Assembly: GCA_005878995.1 (NCBI GenBank)
Contig: VBME01000132.1
Coordinates: forward strand, 1-5,859
Source: Methanobacteriota archaeon
Lineage (GTDB): Archaea > Thermoplasmatota > Thermoplasmata > RBG-16-68-12
Reading direction: 5' to 3'
DNA length: 5,859 bases
This document shows positions 1 through 5,309 of this stretch, piece after piece (the first letter of the stretch is position 1; every line of letters starts with the position of its first letter). The notes under the pieces were generated by a model. That model was not told the DNA's origin. It made no database searches and saw only the letters and a program-made list of their open reading frames with translations. The position numbers and the translations under genes were made by a program.

Positions 1-507
1 GACGAACTCCGGGCTCGCGCCGAATACGGGACACGCCGCGTAGCACAGCATACAGTTGATGCAGAGGCTCTGTTGGCGGTACGCCTCCACATCCTCCGGA
101 AACTGCGTGTACTCCTTCGTGAGGTCGCCCCAGTCTTCGCGGACGATGTACGGCGTCACCGACGAGAGTTTCGTCAGGAAGTCGTCGAAGTCCACGACGA
201 GATCCTTGAGGATCGGGAAGTTCGCGAGGGGATCGACCGTCACGGCTCCCCGGTGGACGTCGCGGATGTACGTCCCGCAGGTGAGGCGCGGCTGGCCGTT
301 CACGTTCGCGCCGCAGGAACCGCAGATCCCCATCCGGCACGACCAGCGGTAGGCGAGCGTCGGGTCGACGTGGTCCTTGATGTAATTCAGCCCATCCAAC
401 ACGACCATGTCGTCCCGATACGGGATGCGGTACTCCTGGTACGTCGGCTTCGCGCCCGACTCCGGCCGGTACCGCTTCACCCGGAAGACGACGTCCTGAT
501 CGGCCAT
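1..507 (-). CDS. sdhB: Succinate dehydrogenase/fumarate reductase iron-sulfur subunit (3' end beyond the window)
   Basis: This is the electron-transfer subunit of complex II. It passes electrons between the FAD of SdhA and quinone at the membrane through [2Fe-2S], [4Fe-4S] and [3Fe-4S] centres. The 169 residues visible begin MADQDVVFRVKRYRPE. The plant-ferredoxin-like domain holds C57, C62, C65 and C77 (CRMGICGSCG, then LTCG), the usual [2Fe-2S] ligands. The second domain begins with C149-x2-C152-x2-C155-x3-C159-P, inside CINCMLCYAACP. This supplies the first three [4Fe-4S] ligands and the first [3Fe-4S] ligand. The remaining ligands should lie in the missing C-terminal third, since the family runs to about 230-250 residues. 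The CINCxLCYAACP wording is closer to fumarate reductase FrdB than to E. coli SdhB. The start ATG is one base after the sdhA stop and has a purine-rich ribosome binding site, so the two genes are co-transcribed and probably translationally coupled. Membrane-anchor genes may follow to the left. The direction of catalysis cannot be read from sequence. Confidence 0.95.
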   Translation of the reverse strand, partial: MADQDVVFRVKRYRPESGAKPTYQEYRIPYRDDMVVLDGLNYIKDHVDPTLAYRWSCRMGICGSCGANVNGQPRLTCGTYIRDVHRGAVTVDPLANFPILKDLVVDFDDFLTKLSSVTPYIVREDWGDLTKEYTQFPEDVEAYRQQSLCINCMLCYAACPVFGASPEFV

Positions 508-508
508 C

Positions 509-2098
509 TCAATACTTCCTCTCGACGGGCTCCCACTTCGTGATCTTCACGGCCGCAGAGTCGATCCGAGGCGCGCCGTCGGTCCGGAATGCGAGCGTGT
601 GCTTGAGGTAGTTCGCGTCGTCGCGGGTCGGATGGTCCGTGCGGCTGTGCGCCCCGCGCGACTCCCGGCGGTTCAGCGCGCTGTGAGCGATCGTCGCGGC
701 GACGTCGAGCATGAAGTCGACCTCGAGGAACCCCGTCAGTTCCGTGTTGAACACGCGGTCCTTGTCCGCGAGGCCGACGTTGGCAAATCGCTCCCGGAGC
801 TTCGCGAGTTGGCTGCACGCGTCCGCGAGGCCCGCTTCGTCTCGGAAGATCCCGACGTCCCGCTCCATCCTTTGCTGCATCTCGACGCGGATCCCCGCGA
901 GGGTCTCCTTCCCCCGTTCGCGACCCAAGAGGCCATCGAAGACCCGCGACTCCTCGCGCCGAAGCGCTTCCCGGGCGGACGCCCCGCGCGGATACGCGGC
1001 TTTCTGCTTCGCGTATTGCGCGGCGGTGAGGCCGCACCATTCGCCAAAGACGAGGCACTCGCTCAGGCTGTTCGATCCGAGGCGGTTCGCGCCGTTGATC
1101 GACACGCAGGCCGCTTCGCCGACCGCGTAGAGCCCTGGAAGGGTCGTCTCTCCTTTCGAGTTCGTCGAGACGCCGCCCATGATGTAGTGTTGCCCCGGCC
1201 GGACCGGGATCGGCTCGCGGATCGGGTCGAGGCCCATGTACTTCTCCGTGAGCTCGCGGACCATCGGCAGCTTCTTCTCGATCGTCCGGGCGCCGAGATG
1301 ACGCAGGTCGAGGCCGAGGTACTGCCCGTACGGCCCTTCGAATGCGCGCCCCGCCTTCATCTCCTGGACCATCGCCCGGGAGAGGATGTCCCTCGGCCCG
1401 AGTTCCATTTTCCCGGGGAGGTACCGCTGCATGTATCGCTCCCCGTCCTTGTTGATCAAGTAGCCGCCCTCGCCGCGCGCCGCTTCCGTGATCAGGATGC
1501 CGGTCCCCGGGAGGCAGGTCGGATGGAACTGGACCATCTCCATGTCTTTCAGCGGCACGCCCGCGCGATAGGCGAGGGCCATCCCGTCGCCCGTCTTGAT
1601 GAACCCGTTCGTCGTGAACTCGTACACGCGGCCGCAGCCGCCGGTCGCGAGGATCGTCGCCTTCCCGGCAATCGCGACGAGTCGGCCGCCACGGAGGTCG
1701 AGCGCGACGACGCCCTCGCACGCCCCGCCGTCCACGATGAGGCTCGTGACGAAGTACTCGTCGAAACGGTGGATGTTCTCGAACTTCATCGAGGTCTGGA
1801 AGAGCGTGTGGAGGATGTGGAACCCGACCTTGTCCGCGGCGAAGCACGTCCGCTTGACGGACATCCCTCCGAATGCGCGCTGTCCGATGCGGCCGTCCTC
1901 ATCGCGGGACCACGGGCATCCCCAGTGCTCGAGTTGGAAGATCTCCCGCGGACACCGCGCGACGAAGAATTCGACGGCGTCCTGGTCAGCAAGGAAATCG
2001 GAGCCTTTGATCGTGTCGAGCGCGTGCAGCTCGAGCGAATCGTAATCTCGAAGGACGGCCGCGGTGCCGCCTTCCGCGGAGACCGTGTGGCTCCGCAT
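509..2098 (-). CDS. sdhA: Succinate dehydrogenase/fumarate reductase flavoprotein subunit, N-terminally truncated
   Basis: This is the catalytic subunit of complex II, interconverting succinate and fumarate. The 529 residues open with MRSHTVSAEGG, whose H4 is the His that carries covalent FAD. Active-site landmarks follow in order: HPT at H192, T204/E205 before RGEGG, the catalytic Arg in GPRD (R236), H304 in QHYIMGG, and R339 in GANRLGSNS. The C-terminal helical domain (RESRGAH near 478-484, RDDANYLKHT near 492-501) is intact to the stop. The wording (WGCPWSR, FAADKxGFHxLHTLFQTS, MELGPRD) matches the FrdA branch. Family members have about 40 residues before this point, a beta-alpha-beta Rossmann fold with a glycine-rich motif ending in ...YPMRSHTV. 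Here only the Pro codon remains, and an in-frame TGA precedes it at 2104-2102. None of the three minus-strand frames through 2099-2220 encodes a Rossmann segment. Without it the protein should not bind FAD, so the gene is either broken or the sequence is misjoined here. The rest shows no decay, suggesting a recent event or an artefact. Confidence 0.93.
   Translation of the reverse strand: MRSHTVSAEGGTAAVLRDYDSLELHALDTIKGSDFLADQDAVEFFVARCPREIFQLEHWGCPWSRDEDGRIGQRAFGGMSVKRTCFAADKVGFHILHTLFQTSMKFENIHRFDEYFVTSLIVDGGACEGVVALDLRGGRLVAIAGKATILATGGCGRVYEFTTNGFIKTGDGMALAYRAGVPLKDMEMVQFHPTCLPGTGILITEAARGEGGYLINKDGERYMQRYLPGKMELGPRDILSRAMVQEMKAGRAFEGPYGQYLGLDLRHLGARTIEKKLPMVRELTEKYMGLDPIREPIPVRPGQHYIMGGVSTNSKGETTLPGLYAVGEAACVSINGANRLGSNSLSECLVFGEWCGLTAAQYAKQKAAYPRGASAREALRREESRVFDGLLGRERGKETLAGIRVEMQQRMERDVGIFRDEAGLADACSQLAKLRERFANVGLADKDRVFNTELTGFLEVDFMLDVAATIAHSALNRRESRGAHSRTDHPTRDDANYLKHTLAFRTDGAPRIDSAAVKITKWEPVERKY
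515..523 (-). promoter_or_regulatory. Ribosome binding site of sdhB inside the sdhA 3' end
   Basis: On the minus strand GAGAGGAAG lies seven bases before the sdhB ATG and overlaps the last codons of sdhA. It supports the ATG at 507 as the start, and it supports coupled translation of the two subunits, whose stop and start codons are separated by a single base (TGA-G-ATG). Confidence 0.6.
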
Positions 2099-2126
2099 CG
2101 GTCAACCATTTTCCAAGGGGCAAACC

Positions 2127-2158
2127 GCAGTTCTCCCACCGGGCGGCAGTTGTCGCAC
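2127..2158. repeat. Imperfect 13-base direct repeat, 19-base period
   Basis: GCAGTTCTCCCAC (2127-2139) and GCAGTTGTCGCAC (2146-2158) agree at 11 of 13 positions, with starts 19 bases apart, between the divergent sdhA and ABC ATPase genes. About two helical turns separate the copies, so a tandem binding site for a regulator is possible. Chance similarity in GC-rich DNA is also possible. Confidence 0.35.
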
Positions 2159-2169
2159 GCTTCCGCGCA

Positions 2170-2181
2170 GAAGGCTCAAGT
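2170..2181 (+). promoter_or_regulatory. Possible archaeal-type promoter element of the ABC transporter operon
   Basis: GAAGG at 2170-2174 followed by CAAGT at 2177-2181 lies 37 to 26 bases before the GTG start at 2207. Nearly the same pair, at nearly the same distance, precedes the next transcription unit (3835-3849). The purine-rich part sits where an archaeal BRE would be and the CAAGT where a degenerate TATA box would be for a leaderless transcript. The absence of a Shine-Dalgarno sequence before 2207 fits this. The element is not AT-rich, so the call is tentative. Confidence 0.3.
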
Positions 2182-2206
2182 AGGACGGTCCAGTTCGACG
2201 CGGCTC

Positions 2207-3091
2207 GTGGAAGTCGTCCGCGTCGAAGGCTTAGGCAAGACGTACCCCGGCGGGACGAAGGCGCTCGAGGACGTATCGTTCTCGATCGACAAGGGCGAGA
2301 TCTTTTGCCTCCTGGGCCGCAACGGCGCAGGAAAGACAACGCTCCTCCGAATCCTCGCGACGCAGCTGAGGCCGACCTTGGGACGCGCCTCGGTCCTCGG
2401 CCACGACGTCCTTGCGGACCCGAAATCCATCCGGCCCCATATCGCGGTCGTTCCCCAAGAAGCGCGGCCGCAGATGCTCCTGTCGCCCTATGACCACGTC
2501 TTCTACATGTGTCTGATCCGCGGCCGCACGCGGGCGGACGCGCGGGAACGGACGCGGAAGGTCATGGACGAGCTTGGCCTCTGGGAACACCGCGACAAGC
2601 TCGCGGCGGACCTCTCCGGTGGGCTCCGTCAACGGCTGATCATCGCGATGGCGATGGTCGCGGATCCCGAAGTCCTCTTCTTGGACGAACCCACCATCGG
2701 ACTCGATCCGCTCGGTCGACGGTCCGTCTGGTCCATGCTCCGCGCACTGACGAAGAAGGGCGTCACGATCCTCCTCACGACGCACTATCTCGACGAGGCC
2801 GAGATCCTGGCCGACCACCTCCTGATCGTGGACAAGGGACGCACCGTGTTCCTGGGGACCGTGGAGGAAGCGAAAGGCGACACCGGAGTCGGGATGCGGG
2901 TGATCATCGAGTCCGCGGCCGGGAACGGGGCGGGCCCTCCCGAGGTCCTTGAACCTCGTTCGGCCGAGGAGATCCTCTCGATCGTCGAGCGAGGCTTGCG
3001 GGAGCGGCGTAAGGTGACCTTCAAACCGGCAAGCCTCGAAGACGCCTTCATCAAGATTGTGGGGGGATCGATTGAAAGCGAGAATACGTGA
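2207..3091 (+). CDS. ABC-2-type transporter ATP-binding protein
   Basis: This is the cytoplasmic ATPase that powers the membrane permease encoded directly downstream. The 294 residues contain every hallmark of an ABC nucleotide-binding domain: Walker A GRNGAGKTT (37-45), Q-loop at Q84 (VVPQEARPQ), signature LSGGLRQRL (136-144), Walker B VLFLDEP (156-162) with the catalytic E161, the D-loop GLDP, and the switch His H193 in LLTTHYLDEAE. A C-terminal extension of about 80 residues ends with SLEDAFIKIVG (about 276-286), as in DrrA/CcmA-like ATPases of ABC-2 exporters. The GTG start at 2207 gives the family's normal beginning (MEVVRVEGLGKTYPGG). The open frame continues far upstream only because it is antisense to sdhA. 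The gene overlaps the permease gene by 20 bases, so the two are one operon. The substrate is not predictable: drugs, lipids, polysaccharides or a membrane-remodelling role are all possible for this family. Confidence 0.95.
   Translation: MEVVRVEGLGKTYPGGTKALEDVSFSIDKGEIFCLLGRNGAGKTTLLRILATQLRPTLGRASVLGHDVLADPKSIRPHIAVVPQEARPQMLLSPYDHVFYMCLIRGRTRADARERTRKVMDELGLWEHRDKLAADLSGGLRQRLIIAMAMVADPEVLFLDEPTIGLDPLGRRSVWSMLRALTKKGVTILLTTHYLDEAEILADHLLIVDKGRTVFLGTVEEAKGDTGVGMRVIIESAAGNGAGPPEVLEPRSAEEILSIVERGLRERRKVTFKPASLEDAFIKIVGGSIESENT
3061..3068 (+). promoter_or_regulatory. G-rich ribosome binding site favouring the TTG start at 3072
   Basis: Six consecutive G residues followed by AT lie a few bases before the TTG codon at 3072, inside the 3' end of the ATPase gene. 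An upstream in-frame TTG at 3057 would place this run inside the coding region and lacks its own purine-rich site, so 3072 is preferred as the permease start. Confidence 0.4.
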
Positions 3092-3815
3092 GGCGCTGTA
3101 CATCGGGCTCTTCGACGCCTTGCCCCTGTTGCGGGATCCGATGTTGCTCGTCGTCATCAGCCTGTTTTCGTTCCTGCCCGTGATCTTCATCTTCGTCTTC
3201 GCGGACCAGGCCTCGGCCGTGCAATCCCTCATCGGGGCGATCGTCTTGACGTTCTCCTTCACGGGCCTTTTCGCGTCCCAGAGCGTCTACTTCAACAAGC
3301 AGTGGTTTCGCTTCCAGGACATGTTCGTCGCGAGCAAGGTGTCGCCCGCCTCGTACGCCCTAGGACTTTCCGTGAGCGGCCTCGTGGTCGCGCTCCCCGG
3401 CGTCCTCGTGGCCCTGGTCCTCCTGCTGCTCTCCAGGTCGGCCACCGCGGCCGGGGTGCTCCTCCTCCTAGGGACGTCCGTGCTTCTATGGATCGGGCTG
3501 GTCTTCGTGGGCTTCGCGATCGGCGCCACGACGAAGAACGCGCGCCGTGCGAACTCGATCCCCCAGGTCCTCAGCATCGCGTTGGGCTTCCTGCCACCCG
3601 TCTACTATCCGCTCGAACGTCTGCACGACATCCCCATCGCCCAAGCCGTCGCGATGCTCATCCCGACGACCCACGCCGCACAACTTGCGAAGTACTACTT
3701 CGGGCTCATTTCCATCCCGGCCTGGCAGGTCTGGGTCGGATGGATTTACCTCCTTGGCTTCGCGGCGCTCATGGGCTTCCTCGCCTCGCGGCGAGCGCAC
3801 TGGGTCGATCCGTAG
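3072..3815 (+). CDS. ABC-2-type transporter permease
   Basis: This is the membrane channel partner of the preceding ATPase. From the TTG at 3072 it has 247 residues, a normal length for short ABC-2 permeases. After an amphipathic N-terminus (KARIREALYIGLFDALPLLRDP), about six hydrophobic segments can be seen near residues 24-43, 50-72, 96-121, 125-152, 163-178 and 218-238. A cytoplasmic stretch with FNKQWFRFQDMFVASKVSPASY lies between the second and third segments, and both its position and its wording suit an ABC-2 coupling region. The PPVYYPLERL...IPTTHAAQLAKYYFG stretch (about 175-211) also matches the typical ABC-2 extracellular/re-entrant segment before the last helix. The start overlaps the ATPase gene, implying co-translation and fixed stoichiometry. 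An upstream TTG at 3057 would add five residues and cannot be excluded. The transported substrate is unknown. The downstream secreted Asp-box protein could be a client, but ABC-2 systems rarely export folded proteins, so this is only a positional hint. Confidence 0.9.
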   Translation: MKARIREALYIGLFDALPLLRDPMLLVVISLFSFLPVIFIFVFADQASAVQSLIGAIVLTFSFTGLFASQSVYFNKQWFRFQDMFVASKVSPASYALGLSVSGLVVALPGVLVALVLLLLSRSATAAGVLLLLGTSVLLWIGLVFVGFAIGATTKNARRANSIPQVLSIALGFLPPVYYPLERLHDIPIAQAVAMLIPTTHAAQLAKYYFGLISIPAWQVWVGWIYLLGFAALMGFLASRRAHWVDP

Positions 3816-3834
3816 GGCGTTCGACCTGTCCCGC

Positions 3835-3849
3835 GAAGGGTTTGCAAGT
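3835..3849 (+). promoter_or_regulatory. Possible archaeal-type promoter of the Asp-box protein gene
   Basis: GAAGG (3835-3839), then GTTTG, then CAAGT (3845-3849) spans positions -38 to -24 relative to the ATG at 3873. This is where BRE and TATA would sit for a leaderless archaeal transcript. No Shine-Dalgarno sequence precedes the ATG, and the bases just upstream (CTTTTGAATACGAG) are AT-richer than their surroundings. The same GAAGG...CAAGT pair lies at almost the same distance before the ATPase gene. A separate promoter means the Asp-box gene need not share a transcript with the transporter. Confidence 0.35.
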
Positions 3850-3872
3850 CCGACCCGACTTTTGAATACGAG

Positions 3873-5276
3873 ATGCCCGAACCGAGAAATACCGATCCGG
3901 CGTTCCCGCGGCCCAGGAGGGGAAACACGAAAGCGGTCTTTCTCGCGGGAGTCGCATTCGTCGTCGCGATCATCGCGTTCGCGCCTGCGTCGGCTCTCGT
4001 CGCGAACTCGTCGGCGTCGACAGCGTCGTTTGACACAGAGCAATCCTTCCCCGGCGGGGGCGCCTACTGGGAACCCGCGATCGCCGCGGACCCCGGCTCG
4101 TCGTACGTCTACCAGGCTGTCACGTACATCAACGCCTCGAAGACCTGCTCCACCTGTCCGGGCACCGCGATCTTTTTCCGGGCGTCTAGCGACGGGGGAG
4201 CGACATGGGGTCCGGCCCATCCGATCTCCTTGGCGCGGGGCCGAGGTTGGCAGTTCGATCCGCAAATTCAAGTCGCGGCGGATGGAACCGTGTACGTCGT
4301 TTTCCTCCAGACGTTTGATCCGGGGAGCGTATTGTTCAAGTCGACGGATCATGGTACATCATGGTCCGGGCCGTTCACGATGAACGGCGCCCTGAGCTAC
4401 AACGACAAGCCGATCCTCGTCATCGCCCCGAGTGGCCAGGACGTGTATGTTGCATTCAATGTCAAGCTCGCCTCGTATGTCGCGGTGTCCCACGATGCCG
4501 GACGGACGTTCGCCCAGGTGCGGACGAGCAACGAGAGCCTGTGGTGGTACACGTACGGCGGGACGTATGCGCCAGACGGGAGCGTCTACTTCGCTCAGGT
4601 GGGGGAAGCGGGAGCGAAGACGAACGGGAAGACGACGAACCAGGGACACACGGACGGCGTGCAGAAGGTCTTCGTGCTGAAGATGGACCATGACGGCGCC
4701 GCGTGGCAGAACGTGTACCTCGACACGAGTGCGAAAACGACGCCCTGCTCCATCTCCGGCTGCTACGGCGACTACTTCGCAGCCCAGGCCGCGGTGGCGG
4801 CGGATTCCGCCGGCCATCTGACCGTCGCCTACACGCTCAACGCGGCCGATGGGAAGCCGCATACGCTCTTCGTCCGCACGTCAGCGGACGGCCTCTCCTG
4901 GAGCGACCGAAGTTCCGTCAACGACCAAGGCGACTCCGCCTTCCCCGCGATTGCGTCCGGGCCGACTGCGGGCGATTTCCGTCTCGCCTGGCAGGACAAC
5001 CGGAACGCGGAGTGTTGGGACTGCGGGGGGCTCGGTGGCTGGAATACGTGGTTCTCCCGCAGCACGGACGGCGGCCGTACCTGGAGCGCCAGTGTCCGCC
5101 TCTCGAATCTCAGCGGCGGAGCTCCGTACAAGACCGCACAAGGATATGCGTTCACGGACGGCGACTACTTCGGCCTCGCGGTCGACTCGTCTGGCACGAA
5201 CCACCTGATCTGGGGCGAGGCCGACGGCGCATCGCTCTATTGTTGCGGCGGCGCGTGGTACACGCGGGGGGGATGA
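3873..5276 (+). CDS. Secreted or membrane-anchored Asp-box (BNR/sialidase-fold) beta-propeller protein
   Basis: The function is unknown; the fold is recognisable. The 467 residues begin with a basic N-region (FPRPRRGNTK) and a hydrophobic helix at about 21-38, ending near PASALVA. This is a signal peptide or N-terminal membrane anchor, so the rest is extracellular. Asp-box motifs (S-x-D-x-G-x-T-W) recur at 105-112 (SSDGGATW), 157-164 (STDHGTSW), 206-213 (SHDAGRTF) and 397-404 (STDGGRTW), with a degenerate copy at 337-343 (SADGLSW). Each lies between beta-rich stretches such as GTVYVVFL and HLTVAYTL, as expected for propeller blades. The YRIP motif and the Arg triad arrangement of true sialidases were not found, so enzyme activity is doubtful and binding or a structural role is more likely. 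All eight cysteines fall in close pairs (92/95, 292/297, 381/384, 457/458). Four N-glycosylation sequons begin at N45, N87, N220 and N412. There is no C-terminal anchor or sorting signal. The gene is co-directional with the transporter, 57 bases after it. Confidence 0.85.
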   Translation: MPEPRNTDPAFPRPRRGNTKAVFLAGVAFVVAIIAFAPASALVANSSASTASFDTEQSFPGGGAYWEPAIAADPGSSYVYQAVTYINASKTCSTCPGTAIFFRASSDGGATWGPAHPISLARGRGWQFDPQIQVAADGTVYVVFLQTFDPGSVLFKSTDHGTSWSGPFTMNGALSYNDKPILVIAPSGQDVYVAFNVKLASYVAVSHDAGRTFAQVRTSNESLWWYTYGGTYAPDGSVYFAQVGEAGAKTNGKTTNQGHTDGVQKVFVLKMDHDGAAWQNVYLDTSAKTTPCSISGCYGDYFAAQAAVAADSAGHLTVAYTLNAADGKPHTLFVRTSADGLSWSDRSSVNDQGDSAFPAIASGPTAGDFRLAWQDNRNAECWDCGGLGGWNTWFSRSTDGGRTWSASVRLSNLSGGAPYKTAQGYAFTDGDYFGLAVDSSGTNHLIWGEADGASLYCCGGAWYTRGG

Positions 5277-5309
5277 AAGCCCGCGGGGATGTCACCCATC
5301 GCCGGGCCC

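Larger units (their letters stand above)
2099..2206. other. Divergent intergenic region between truncated sdhA and the ABC ATPase gene
   Basis: This stretch of 108 bases separates the minus-strand sdhA remnant from the plus-strand transporter gene. It should hold the transporter promoter and, if the present sdhA start is used, an sdhA promoter too. It contains an imperfect 13-base direct repeat and a possible promoter element, listed separately. It does not encode the missing Rossmann segment of SdhA: the minus-strand frame joined to sdhA has a TGA two codons before the ATG, and the other two frames give no glycine-rich nucleotide-binding pattern. A junction between two formerly unlinked sequences probably lies at its left edge, near 2099-2102. 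Confidence 0.6.

Noticed and set aside
477..1847. Long minus-strand open frame overlapping sdhA in another frame
   Set aside because: It is an Arg/Gly-rich shadow of sdhA with no motif, and the sdhA frame is supported by many conserved catalytic motifs.
599..2206. Very long plus-strand open frame running antisense through sdhA and in frame into the ABC ATPase gene
   Set aside because: The part before 2207 is low-complexity, Arg/Asp/Glu/Pro-rich protein antisense to a well-conserved flavoprotein gene, with no recognisable domain. GC-rich codon use leaves the opposite strand free of stops. Only the part from 2207 is real.
2099..2220. A simple frameshift hiding the SdhA N-terminus upstream of 2098
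   Set aside because: All three minus-strand frames were read through this stretch. None shows a glycine-rich beta-alpha-beta segment, so a single indel cannot restore the protein.
2231..3262. Minus-strand open frame of 343 codons antisense to the transporter genes
   Set aside because: It is antisense to unmistakable Walker A, signature and Walker B motifs. Its composition is that of a GC-driven shadow frame, with no domain seen.
3486..4352. Minus-strand open frame across the permease and Asp-box genes
   Set aside because: It is highly charged and Arg-rich, crosses the intergenic region and opposes two well-supported genes, so it is a shadow frame.
3873..5276. Annotation as an exo-alpha-sialidase
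   Set aside because: Asp-boxes only mark the propeller fold and occur in many non-sialidases. The YRIP motif and the catalytic Arg/Tyr/Glu set are not recognisable.
5277..5309. Possible bidirectional terminator hairpin between the convergent Asp-box and acs genes
   Set aside because: GGGGATG (5285-5291) and CATCGCC (5297-5303) can form an imperfect stem around a five-base loop, but one pair is mismatched and no T-tract follows on either strand, so it cannot be told from chance.
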